Shown piece by piece: positions 46,701 through 54,431 of a DNA stretch of 64,000 nucleotides. Position 1 is the stretch's first letter. Each line of letters begins with the position of its first letter. A model generated the notes under the pieces. The model worked only from the letters and a program-made list of their open reading frames with translations. It did not search any database and was not told where the DNA came from. A program made the translations under genes and the position numbers. This DNA comes from Desulfobacterales bacterium. Lineage in GTDB: Bacteria; Desulfobacterota; Desulfobacteria; Desulfobacterales; Desulfobacteraceae. The stretch lies in the NCBI GenBank assembly GCA_023143455.1, contig JAGLHT010000003.1, forward strand, positions 1-64,000, read 5' to 3'.

Positions 46701-47935
46701 CCGGAGGTAAAGTTGGGCAAGTTCCAGCTACAGGCGATGACCCTCTGGTGATTGAGTGGGAAAATAGTGTAAAAACTGGTACATTCACAATTGAAGGTCA
46801 CGATCCTCCTTATACACCGTTAGCACCAGTGGAGGTAAGTGTGGATGGGATGATTGTAAAGTTTTTTGATGGTACATTATTTACTGATGATGTCTTTACA
46901 ATAACAACTGGTGATACAGGCATCCCAGTTTTTTCAAACAGTGCCGGCATTGCCACAGGTGAAAGAGCTTCTGACTGGCATTGGACAATTGATTCTTTTG
47001 CTGACCAATTTAGTAAGACTGCTGCAGGAATGAAGGCATCAACGACTCTGAACAACCAATTGAAAATTTCAACATCAGATCAATATCATGTAATAAATAA
47101 TATTGAATATTCAGAATCAAACGGATTTTCTGAAGAAAATGTTTCAATTTTAATTAAAGATCAAACCGCCCTTGATTTTTCAACATCAGATCTTCAGTTT
47201 GTTAGGTCAGCAGGCAATTGGGGGGTGATGAAGGATCCCACTGGTGGCAATCTTGCAATGATACCTGCTGGAGGTGATGATAATGGTTTTGGTGTAGATT
47301 TCACAGGGGACGGGCTGGCAGATATTGAAATAAGATTTGATAAACAGGTTTCAGGGGACGGATATGTTGAATTTGATTTTCAGGCACGGGGTTTTCAAAA
47401 CCTTGGTTTTGCTTTTTCAGATGATTCGTCTGCATCATCAGGTCTTCTCGCAGCAGCAGGAATAAATAATTTTTTCAAAGGTTATGACAGCGTGACAATG
47501 GAAATAAATGAAAAACTAAGTGATACAAAGTTTGTTACATCAGCTACAATAAACAGTGAAACCGGTGAGATAAGCCAGGGTGACAATACCAATGCTCTTG
47601 CCATGGCAGATGTTCAGCATCAGACAAGAATCTTAAAGTTGTGGACATATCAAAGAGGTACTGAGGCTCAATCAAGCACTGCCAGCGCAACTTTAGATGA
47701 CTATTATAATCAAATGATAGGATCCATGGGTATAAAGTCAAGAACCATTAAGAATTCAAAAGAATTTGCCGATATTATGGTTAATAATATAAGAGGACAA
47801 AGGGATTCAATTTCAGCAGTATCCCTTGATGAAGAGATGATTAAGTTGATGAAGTACCAGCATGCTTTTTCAGCAGCATCCAAATTATTAACAGTCTCGG
47901 ATGAAATGCTCAATACTCTTATTTCTATGCGCTAA
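43718..47935 (+). CDS. flgK: Hook-filament junction protein FlgK, giant
   Basis: 1405 residues against about 550 in enterics. The conserved N-terminus (STLSIAKTAIAAQQYGLNVTGQNIANVNNPDY) and the D0/D1 part to about residue 330 (RGLLVDITSDISSAVTRIN-like region, DQRDQRNMLVDELGDLID) are normal, as is the C-terminus (about 1290-1405, MIKLMKYQHAFSAASKLLTVSDEMLNTLISMR). Between them lies an insertion of about 900 residues, rich in Thr/Ser/Asp/Gly, probably a chain of beta-rich domains exposed at the hook-filament junction. No frameshift is seen. ATG at 43718 follows the flgN stop. Confidence 0.93.
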   Translation: MSGIGSTLSIAKTAIAAQQYGLNVTGQNIANVNNPDYSVQNAQQKSMKPALYGGFLFGTGVDTYQIRQSVDQLLEQRLTNELSTQASFEEQESYMRILEGFFDETSDASIRSILTEFWNSWHDLSDNPLGSSERVAVFENGIKLASRFEASVLDMDGLLVDITSDISSAVTRINSITSKIADLNKEIIGLEINRSANDQRDQRNMLVDELGDLIDIDSFERPNGSLIINAANGYTLVNGTDTYELSMQDKNVAWRSSSSGDMNISDRITGGRIGGLLEMRDEIIPKYRAEIDALAREMIWALNYQHSQGAGLEYFTDSLTGDYATDESGWLSSYEFGDKIDYSKDFTLWTEDKTFADTQYTKTNIDMGISQAAISNWLGTAPGSIQSIYKLTVVDEAVLGDRIVTESDGDGLGLVQGSTGGVSTTLSNAIADQELTIYGGSLGTSIIDISDAGGDAKRSAASIAELLNNIEGVSASASENSASFDITGIVNAQDGDEIQFSLYVDGVIHQQSFVRDSSAGSMQEQFEDALISVTEAINTINEDSDLFANGLTISSSLGRTLGLEAFEVVDNTGVRLDAFANFNQGDIITFTIESSVAPISSVQVSVNLIDVDISDQAELASAFSDAMTSALADAPFTVEHDPSTNSVILRTTDRSNIVLTNAADDTGNNASIDLTTLAGTNANAGNTIDFSNPANTDTFVATVSAADTIDFYRQGMQALGITIAETSAGAGDKSAVITGTVTALMDPGMAIQTNVFGVGSGGLFVERSAKTGSSIITLGGTGGFTDFTAGEVVSFDVDGTTIDFTVAGITDIALAINLEVQLNNDFTVAGVDANYQVIRTGASVSIIKDISFDDPIEITNFSESVTDNATLAISTGTGTGSDQPENDLLQSGNVNRDFSTSTLYNDDGIILWEKLNRYGLKTGESGLITVEDEGNVSIVEGGVPTLSFDISKGSLVAGNTLTVNTDTLGSPDPLSFTISGQANSINEIYKFRVVSGGKVGQVPATGDDPLVIEWENSVKTGTFTIEGHDPPYTPLAPVEVSVDGMIVKFFDGTLFTDDVFTITTGDTGIPVFSNSAGIATGERASDWHWTIDSFADQFSKTAAGMKASTTLNNQLKISTSDQYHVINNIEYSESNGFSEENVSILIKDQTALDFSTSDLQFVRSAGNWGVMKDPTGGNLAMIPAGGDDNGFGVDFTGDGLADIEIRFDKQVSGDGYVEFDFQARGFQNLGFAFSDDSSASSGLLAAAGINNFFKGYDSVTMEINEKLSDTKFVTSATINSETGEISQGDNTNALAMADVQHQTRILKLWTYQRGTEAQSSTASATLDDYYNQMIGSMGIKSRTIKNSKEFADIMVNNIRGQRDSISAVSLDEEMIKLMKYQHAFSAASKLLTVSDEMLNTLISMR

Positions 47936-47961
47936 CTTTATGAGGCTATAGGAGGAAAACA

Positions 47962-50688
47962 ATGCGGGTTCCAAATATTTCCATGTATGTAGATTCAACA
48001 TATAGACTTGGTAAGCTTACCAGTGATCTACAGGATGCCAATGAAGTGGTAAGTACCCAGAAAAAGATTAACGAAGTTTCCGATGATCCGCTGGGGTTTA
48101 GCCAGGTTCTTACTCTAAAAAATTCTCTGGGAAATCTTGAACAGATTGAACGAAATATAAACATGGGCAAATCATGGATCACTAACGTTGAAACTGCCAT
48201 GAGCAGTATTAATGATTTAATCCTTGATGCAAAGGTTGATGCAACAAGGCTTGCCAATGACTCAATGACCGCAGATGAACGGCGTGATACGATTGCTAAA
48301 ATTGATCATCTTATAAACCAGATTATGAATTTGGGCAATACTCAGGTTAATGGCAGTTATATCTTCAGTGGTACTAAGACTAATACCATAACTTTACAAT
48401 ATAACAGTGACCAGACAAATATTGTTTATAATGGGAATAATGTTCCTTTTGAAGTCCGTACTGACAGAAATTCAGGTGTTCAGGTGGGGCGAGATGGAAA
48501 AGAAACATTCTGGGAAAATGAAATTGACATTAATGCAACAAATAATACCATTGTGTTTAAAGAGGACAATGCCCATGGAAGTGCTTCTGAGAAAATTCTT
48601 GAGGCTGTAATTCCTAATGGGCTGTACAGTAAAAATAAACTTGAACTTGCAGTAAAAAATGCTCTGAACGAGGTCTCAGCAAGTGATGGATACGGAGTTA
48701 TCTATCAGGTTGATTACAACACAGATGAAAAGCAATTTTCTATTCGGGAAGATGGATCTTATAACGGGTTTATGCAAACAGAATTTCTGTGGAGAACATC
48801 TGAATATGGATATATCAACGATATTAATACAAGTACTCTTATTAATCCTGATGATTTAAATATTATCATTGATAATAAAGATGCTCTTTTAATCGGAACT
48901 CCATTACCCAATGGTACGGAACCTTTCAGGCTTGTCTGGGAGGGTAATGATACATGGCATATTCAGAATAACCCTGGATATTTGATAATACCTGAATATA
49001 TCACTGGTACAGCAGACAGTGTTGGTATTGATTTAAACGATTCAGGGGTAGCTGATATTACCATAACACTTGATAATGCTGTTAGGCATAGTGGTGAGTA
49101 TATTGAATTTGAAATTGTTGCAGCTAAAGGTGATAGTTCCACTGGTCATGAAATTGGTTTTAGTGGAAATAATTTAATTCTTGCGCCTCCTGTATCTGAT
49201 ACTCAGGCTCAATTTGTTACGGGGATAGATATAATTGATGGTACAAATGATATGATTGATTTTGTTGAAACAGATTCAGCCGGTGTATCAACAACATTGA
49301 GCGTTGATCTTGATGCTTCGGCTGGAACCACTTCTTATACTGATATGGCAACTCTTGCCGGGGTAATTGAATTAGGTTTGGAAACATCAAGTAATTTAGG
49401 ACCTAACAATATTGATTATACAGTTTCCTATGACACTGAAAATAGTCGTTTTAATATACTGGAGAATGGATCACGTTTGAATCAACTTGATATTTTATGG
49501 AATACAGGCGTCAACAGTGCTGTTAATGTGGGCTCTGCTCTGGGATTTTATGATTTTGATGATTCTGTAACATATCCTGTGTCAGATACAGCAGTTGCAG
49601 GCCCCATGACATTTGATTCAACAAATAATGTGATTGACTTCCGAGAAACCAGTATTGCAGGAGCACTTTCAGGGCAGAGAAGTATAACCATCCCGGAAGG
49701 TATTTATGCAGACCCAAATGATGTAGCAACAGCGATACAGACCCGCCTCAGAACTGAGTCGCCCTGGGGTGTTGATTATGTTGTAGAATGGGATAATGGC
49801 ACTGGTGAATTTATGTTTAAAGGTAGTAGTTCTGCTATTAAAGGATTTGAACTTTTATGGAGCTCATCAGGTGAAAATTTTGATAATAATGCAGCGCAAA
49901 TGTTAGGCTTTGATAATATACAGGATGATGTGGTTACATTTATAGAAAGTGATATAGATATTATTAATCTTGTAATAGATGGAACAAATAATAAAATTGA
50001 TTTTCAAGAAATTACTTCTGGTAATATTGGATTAAACACATCTAAGCTAACTGCTTCCATAGCACAAAAAACTTATACATCTCATTTGGAGCTTGCCTTT
50101 GAAATAGAAAAAGCTTTGGAACTTGAATCAAGGCAGAAGGGTAATATTATTGATTACTCTGTTTCTTTTGATAGTTATACAAAAAAGTTTACCATAAAGG
50201 AAAATGGTACTGAACTTGAAGAATTCCATCTTCAATGGCAAACAGGAGATAATGCCCCTCTTTCAGAGGGTGGTACAGGAGAGTCCATGGGAAGTATTCT
50301 TGGATTTGATATAATTGATGATGTGGAAACACCATTAAAAAGCAGTAAGGATGTTGAATGGGGTGTTTTCAATACATTGTTTGACTTGAAACAATATTTG
50401 AATAATAATGACAGAGATGGTATTGAACGAACAATAGGAAGACTTGAGATAAATTATGATAATATGACATCAAGGATTGTAGATGCTGGTATGAAATACT
50501 CCCGTCTTGAAATAAGACAAACATTGACTACTGAAGTAGGTTTGAGCCTCACAGAACGGAGTTCCACAATAGAAGATGCCGATATTGTTGAATCGATTAT
50601 GAAAATTAAAAACATTGAAATTGCCTACCAGGCAGCCTTAAGCTCAACTGCAAAGGTAATGAATTTAAGTTTAGTGGATTATCTATAA
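47962..50688 (+). CDS. flgL: Hook-filament junction protein FlgL, giant with tandem modules
   Basis: 908 residues against about 320 in enterics. N-terminus VPNISMYVDSTYRLGKLTSDLQDANEVVSTQKKINEVSDDPLGFSQ (split) and the C-terminus IVDAGMKYSRLEIRQTLTTEVGLSLTERSSTIEDADIVESIMK (split) are typical. The middle has about four copies of a ~100-residue module with the pattern N-x-IDFxE, a Tyr/Leu-rich helix, DYxVxYD, FxIxENG, a W and LGFD, starting near residues 193, 427, 550 and 673. It is co-translated with csrA, which starts 6 nt downstream. Confidence 0.93.
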   Translation: MRVPNISMYVDSTYRLGKLTSDLQDANEVVSTQKKINEVSDDPLGFSQVLTLKNSLGNLEQIERNINMGKSWITNVETAMSSINDLILDAKVDATRLANDSMTADERRDTIAKIDHLINQIMNLGNTQVNGSYIFSGTKTNTITLQYNSDQTNIVYNGNNVPFEVRTDRNSGVQVGRDGKETFWENEIDINATNNTIVFKEDNAHGSASEKILEAVIPNGLYSKNKLELAVKNALNEVSASDGYGVIYQVDYNTDEKQFSIREDGSYNGFMQTEFLWRTSEYGYINDINTSTLINPDDLNIIIDNKDALLIGTPLPNGTEPFRLVWEGNDTWHIQNNPGYLIIPEYITGTADSVGIDLNDSGVADITITLDNAVRHSGEYIEFEIVAAKGDSSTGHEIGFSGNNLILAPPVSDTQAQFVTGIDIIDGTNDMIDFVETDSAGVSTTLSVDLDASAGTTSYTDMATLAGVIELGLETSSNLGPNNIDYTVSYDTENSRFNILENGSRLNQLDILWNTGVNSAVNVGSALGFYDFDDSVTYPVSDTAVAGPMTFDSTNNVIDFRETSIAGALSGQRSITIPEGIYADPNDVATAIQTRLRTESPWGVDYVVEWDNGTGEFMFKGSSSAIKGFELLWSSSGENFDNNAAQMLGFDNIQDDVVTFIESDIDIINLVIDGTNNKIDFQEITSGNIGLNTSKLTASIAQKTYTSHLELAFEIEKALELESRQKGNIIDYSVSFDSYTKKFTIKENGTELEEFHLQWQTGDNAPLSEGGTGESMGSILGFDIIDDVETPLKSSKDVEWGVFNTLFDLKQYLNNNDRDGIERTIGRLEINYDNMTSRIVDAGMKYSRLEIRQTLTTEVGLSLTERSSTIEDADIVESIMKIKNIEIAYQAALSSTAKVMNLSLVDYL

Positions 50689-50694
50689 CTATTT

Positions 50695-50940
50695 ATGCTT
50701 ATTTTAACAAGAAAAATTGGTGAGAGTATTCTTATTGGAGACAATATCACTATTAAGGTTGTAGAGTCAGGCAGAAATAGTGTGAGAATTGGTATAGATG
50801 CACCAAAAGATGTCACAGTTTTAAGGCAGGAAGTTTTTGAAACAATTCAACAGGAGAACATCCTTTCTTCAAAAGGTGATAAAGCTGATATCACAAAAGT
50901 CGCAAAATTATTTGGAAATAAGGAGTTAAAGAAGAAGTAA
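50695..50940 (+). CDS. csrA: Carbon storage regulator CsrA
   Basis: 81-residue RNA-binding translational regulator. [44 protein letters not shown] (split) is textbook CsrA; L4 and R6 and the VLRQE region of the RNA-binding surface are present. It is about 20 residues longer than E. coli CsrA at the C-terminus. Next to fliW it probably forms the FliW-CsrA-flagellin feedback loop; the flagellin leader at 57433-57565 has matching GGA sites. Confidence 0.96.
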   Translation: MLILTRKIGESILIGDNITIKVVESGRNSVRIGIDAPKDVTVLRQEVFETIQQENILSSKGDKADITKVAKLFGNKELKKK

Positions 50941-51365
50941 TGAAAATTATGACAAGGCAATTTGGAGAAATTGAAATTGATGAAACAAAGATAATCAATG
51001 TCCCTGCCGGAATACCTGGATTTCAAGATAAAAAACGTTATTCAATGCTTCAAAAAGAAGAAGCTGCCCCATTTCTTTTTTTTCAGAGCGTAGATGATCC
51101 AAATCTTTCATTTGTTATTTTAGACCCAAAGAGTGTTATGCCTGATTACTTGGTAGAAGCAAAAGATATTAACACCGTTGTATCATGGGATTGTGATAAT
51201 GATGAGATTAGTTTATTTGTAATAGTTACAATACCAAATGGGGATCCAGAGAGTGCAACAGCAAACTTTCTTGCTCCTCTGGTTATTAACACCAAAAGAA
51301 AAGAAGGCTTACAGCTTATCTTGCAGAACACGACCTATTCGTGTCAGCATCCTCTTGTAAATTAA
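50940..51365 (+). CDS. fliW: Flagellar assembly factor FliW
   Basis: 141-residue CsrA antagonist. Landmarks: GEIEIDETKIINVPAGIPGFQDKKRY (split), FFQSVDDPNLSFVILDP, and the Asn/Pro-rich end with APLVINTKRKEGLQLIL. In B. subtilis FliW binds free flagellin or CsrA, releasing flagellin translation when flagellin is exported. Its ATG overlaps the csrA stop by one base. Its stop codon overlaps the stop of the convergent gene on the minus strand. Confidence 0.94.
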   Translation: MKIMTRQFGEIEIDETKIINVPAGIPGFQDKKRYSMLQKEEAAPFLFFQSVDDPNLSFVILDPKSVMPDYLVEAKDINTVVSWDCDNDEISLFVIVTIPNGDPESATANFLAPLVINTKRKEGLQLILQNTTYSCQHPLVN

Positions 51366-51736
51366 ATCATATTAACAGCTTTATAACCTCGCATGGCAGC
51401 CTTACTTTGCTTCATCTTTGCAAGGTCGGTCTTTAAATTCTTCCTGTATTTCAATATTGCTTTTGAGAGTTCTTCACTAACATCCATTATTGATGTAAGC
51501 CGGGTTTCATACTCTGCCAATGCAGGAAGACTATTTATACCACCATGAGATCCTGCATTCTCAACAAAATAATTTATATTTTGTTTTAGTTCTTCAAATG
51601 CTCTGTCTCTGTCTTCAGTCATGCGAGCTATGTCAGGCATGGGTTCATTCTTCATTACATTCAGATGTAATATTTGTAATTCTTCATATTCAGTAAAACA
51701 AAGTTCAAGTTTTTGTTTGTATTGTTTAATCCCCAT
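51362..51736 (-). CDS. Probable FliT-like flagellar chaperone
   Basis: 124-residue helical protein downstream of flaG in the fliD-fliS-flaG operon, the place where FliT-type chaperones occur. Heptad-like helices (KQYKQKLELCFTEYEELQIL; TEDRDRAFEELKQNINYFVEN) fit, but sequence identity to FliT is not obvious by eye. The ATG at 51736 is chosen because CAGGAG precedes it; a start at 51775 would overlap flaG. The last three bases overlap the fliW stop on the other strand. Confidence 0.5.
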   Translation of the reverse strand: MGIKQYKQKLELCFTEYEELQILHLNVMKNEPMPDIARMTEDRDRAFEELKQNINYFVENAGSHGGINSLPALAEYETRLTSIMDVSEELSKAILKYRKNLKTDLAKMKQSKAAMRGYKAVNMI

Positions 51737-51758
51737 TTTGTGCTCCTGAATTAGCAAG

Positions 51759-52160
51759 TTAAATTTTCGCGTCAAAAAGAAGCCCTGTAAGCTCTTCCAT
51801 TTTTACTCTCAACTCAAGTAATTCTTCGGATGGAATCTGCTTGATCAGTTCATCTGTTTCCCTGTTTTTGATTTCCACAATCACCTGATTATCCAGTTTT
51901 TCATACATGGAAAATCTCAGATTAGTCTGGAGATCACTCATATATTCATTGAGATCAACAGTTATCTGCTCGGTCTCTTCTGTAGACAATGCCTTTTTCT
52001 GATTAGCTTTTTCTGCATTTTGTTCTTCTTTTACGCGCAGGTTTTTAATCTTTTCAGTTTTAGCAACAGTATCAACAGATTGTGTTGCCTGGGACGCAGG
52101 AGCTCCAACTGGAGGTGACTCCATTGTTGCGACTTCTGCCTTTATGTTGTTGATGTTCAT
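51759..52160 (-). CDS. flaG: FlaG family protein
   Basis: 133 residues. The C-terminal half is a clear FlaG domain: LRFSMYEKLDNQVIVEIKNRETDELIKQIPSEELLEL (split). The N-terminal half is a polar, Gln/Lys/Glu-rich linker. FlaG influences filament length in several bacteria. AGGAGG lies upstream of the ATG. Third gene after fliD and fliS on the minus strand. Confidence 0.88.
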   Translation of the reverse strand: MNINNIKAEVATMESPPVGAPASQATQSVDTVAKTEKIKNLRVKEEQNAEKANQKKALSTEETEQITVDLNEYMSDLQTNLRFSMYEKLDNQVIVEIKNRETDELIKQIPSEELLELRVKMEELTGLLFDAKI

Positions 52161-52198
52161 AGTTTCCTCCTAAAATAATAAATTAATTTGTCTGCTTT

Positions 52199-52648
52199 TT
52201 ATGCAAATAAAGATTTTGGCGGTAGTGATTTGTCTGAGCTGTCATGATTAGTTTCGTATTCACCAGGACCAACCTTTTTATTTAAAACTTCAGTTTCCCA
52301 TATATGGTTTAATTGTTTAATGTAAGAATATGTCAAATCAAGAGCTTTTGGATCATTAGTAAGTGAAACTTTTGGAAGTTCAGTCAGCATATTGCTGTAA
52401 AGCTCTCTTAAAAATTGAATTGACTCATCCTTTATTTCAGTATCAAGACTGGCATAAAGTTCTGTAATAATAGCGATAGCTTTGCCTAAATGTTCTCCGC
52501 GTTTTTTGGGATTGTTTTCAGCAACACCTTCTTTAGCAAGGCCTATATTTCTGAGTGCGCCTTTATACAGCATTTGTATCAGTTGTTCCGGTGTTTTCCC
52601 CTGGTAATGGTTGTTAAGATAGGTATTCATGTTTGTTGCGGCTGACAT
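52199..52648 (-). CDS. fliS: Flagellin export chaperone FliS
   Basis: 149-residue flagellin chaperone. NTYLNNHYQGKTPEQLIQMLYKGALRNIGLAKEGV (split) is diagnostic FliS, followed by helix IAIITELYASLDTEI. The ATG at 52648 has AAGGAGG upstream; the frame opens earlier to 52699, but that portion overlaps fliD. A C-terminal tail of about 20 residues exceeds the family minimum. Confidence 0.93.
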   Translation of the reverse strand: MSAATNMNTYLNNHYQGKTPEQLIQMLYKGALRNIGLAKEGVAENNPKKRGEHLGKAIAIITELYASLDTEIKDESIQFLRELYSNMLTELPKVSLTNDPKALDLTYSYIKQLNHIWETEVLNKKVGPGEYETNHDSSDKSLPPKSLFA

Positions 52649-52667
52649 ATAAGCCTCCTTTTTAAAA

Positions 52668-54350
52668 TCAATCGGTTTTGCTTGTATTAAACGCGTCAAG
52701 CGTGCTTGAAAGATAATCCATCTGTGAATTCATTCTTCCAATAAATGAATCAAGCTGAATAAATTGCCTTGCCATTTGATCATATTTTTTATCTAATCTT
52801 TCAGTCGCAGTTTCAATACTTTCAGTCAAAGTATCTAATTTTGTCTGGGCAGTACTTTTTTCTGCAGTAACAACTCCTGTACTGGAATTGGTCATTGATC
52901 TCAATCTGTCATTGAGAACATCACCAAGACCTTCTATTCCGTTATCACTGTCTCCAATAAAAAGAGCAACTACATCATCAAACGAAGAAGCAAAAGCTTC
53001 TGTAAGAGCACTTTGATCCAGAGTTATTGTTCCATTCTGATTAGTTTCCATTCCAAGGTCAGCAAGGGATGTAATGTCGGTTCCAGTGTCTACAACAGTT
53101 CCTAGAAGATCAAAGAGAATAGAATCTAAGGATTTTAAGGATTGTATATTGGAAAGAATTCCTCCTTCATCATTTACGTCTGTTGCGTAGGCTGTTTTTA
53201 AATCTATGTCAGTATTAATTTCATTATATAAATCAATAAGATTTATAATTTTTTCTTTCATTGTTTCAGATGAAGAAGATATGGCCAGTTGAGTTGTGTC
53301 AACTTTTTTAAGAGTTAGTGAGACACCTTGGATAACATCATCTATACCACTATTATTCTGTCTTTGATATTCAGTGCCATCTACAGAAAAGGCTGCATTT
53401 AAGGACTCAGCTACGGCGCCTTGTATTTCTGTCATTGTAAGGTTCGCACTTATGGAAATTCTGTTATCTTCACCTGTTTCATCTGCTGTAAAGGTTAGCT
53501 TCCATGGAGTCGCTCCTATTCCGGTATCAACCATGGCAGCTGTCATCCCGTTATTGTTTACATCATCATTAATAAGAGAGACAACGCTTGTGTAAGAAGT
53601 TCCGGGAGGAATAGTCACATATACAGGATCATTGTCAGCTCCTACTTGATAGGAAAAAGTAAGATCAGGAGTAATAAAGGCGGGTCCTTCTGTTACAAGG
53701 ATTTGATTGTTTTCAGTAGTGTCTTTAGTTGTAGAAGAGAGCTTTACGTAACTCCCATTTTCGCCAGTTGCAGCGGTGGCTGTTACATAAGTTGTCTCGC
53801 CATTTATATTTTCAGAATCAGCATTGATAGCATTAACAATATCCTGAATACTTGAATTTGCTGCAATAGTCAGAGAAATGGTCTGTTGCCCGTCTTCATG
53901 TTCCACAGTAAAAGAAAGTGCTGTGTCTACACCTATAGTAGGTTCTGTGAATGTTGTATATGATGTTGTTGGTTCTGCATACATAATTGAGCTTGAGAGT
54001 GCAACACCAGTTGCTGCCTGCCATGAGCTTTTTGAAGCAAGACGATCTATATCAAGTGAGTATGATGATATTGTAGTGCCTGACTGTACTGTTACCAGGG
54101 CAACTTCTTCATCAATTGTTATGTTCCTGTCCAGGAAATTTGATTCTAAAGAAAGAGAGAGCGCATTTGACTTCATCTGTAGGATTTTTGCGTTTAAGGA
54201 ATTAAATTCAACAATCTGCTCTGTGAGCCTAGTCTTTTCAGTCTTTTTTATGTTAATTGATGTTTCGTCAACTGCACGCAGGTCATCAAGCATTTGTTGA
54301 AGTTCAAATCCTGAACCTACGCCTAAACTCGATATTGATCCTAAAGCCAT
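52668..54350 (-). CDS. fliD: Filament cap protein FliD
   Basis: 560-residue filament cap. N-terminus SISSLGVGSGFELQQMLDDLRAVDE and C-terminus YDQMARQFIQLDSFIGRMNSQMDYLSSTLDAF (split) are typical, with the FliD_C block VALFIGDSDNGIEGLGDVLNDRL. The central region has flagellin-IN-like strands (SLTIAANSSIQDIVNAINAD). Length is only modestly above family norm, in contrast to FlgK/FlgL. GAGGT is the ribosome site. Confidence 0.94.
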   Translation of the reverse strand: MALGSISSLGVGSGFELQQMLDDLRAVDETSINIKKTEKTRLTEQIVEFNSLNAKILQMKSNALSLSLESNFLDRNITIDEEVALVTVQSGTTISSYSLDIDRLASKSSWQAATGVALSSSIMYAEPTTSYTTFTEPTIGVDTALSFTVEHEDGQQTISLTIAANSSIQDIVNAINADSENINGETTYVTATAATGENGSYVKLSSTTKDTTENNQILVTEGPAFITPDLTFSYQVGADNDPVYVTIPPGTSYTSVVSLINDDVNNNGMTAAMVDTGIGATPWKLTFTADETGEDNRISISANLTMTEIQGAVAESLNAAFSVDGTEYQRQNNSGIDDVIQGVSLTLKKVDTTQLAISSSSETMKEKIINLIDLYNEINTDIDLKTAYATDVNDEGGILSNIQSLKSLDSILFDLLGTVVDTGTDITSLADLGMETNQNGTITLDQSALTEAFASSFDDVVALFIGDSDNGIEGLGDVLNDRLRSMTNSSTGVVTAEKSTAQTKLDTLTESIETATERLDKKYDQMARQFIQLDSFIGRMNSQMDYLSSTLDAFNTSKTD

Positions 54351-54392
54351 TTTAGTTACCTCTATTTTTCAATAATCTTTATTGTAATAATA

Positions 54393-54420
54393 ATATCGGT
54401 AGTTTTTATGCAAAACATTA
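54393..54420 (-). promoter_or_regulatory. Possible sigma-28 promoter of fliD operon
   Basis: On the minus strand TAATGTTT (54413-54420) is followed after 12 nt by ACCGATAT (54393-54400). The match to TAAAGTTT-N11-GCCGATAA is good, but the spacer is one base long. It lies about 40 nt upstream of fliD. Confidence 0.45.
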
Positions 54421-54431
54421 ATAAAAAAACA

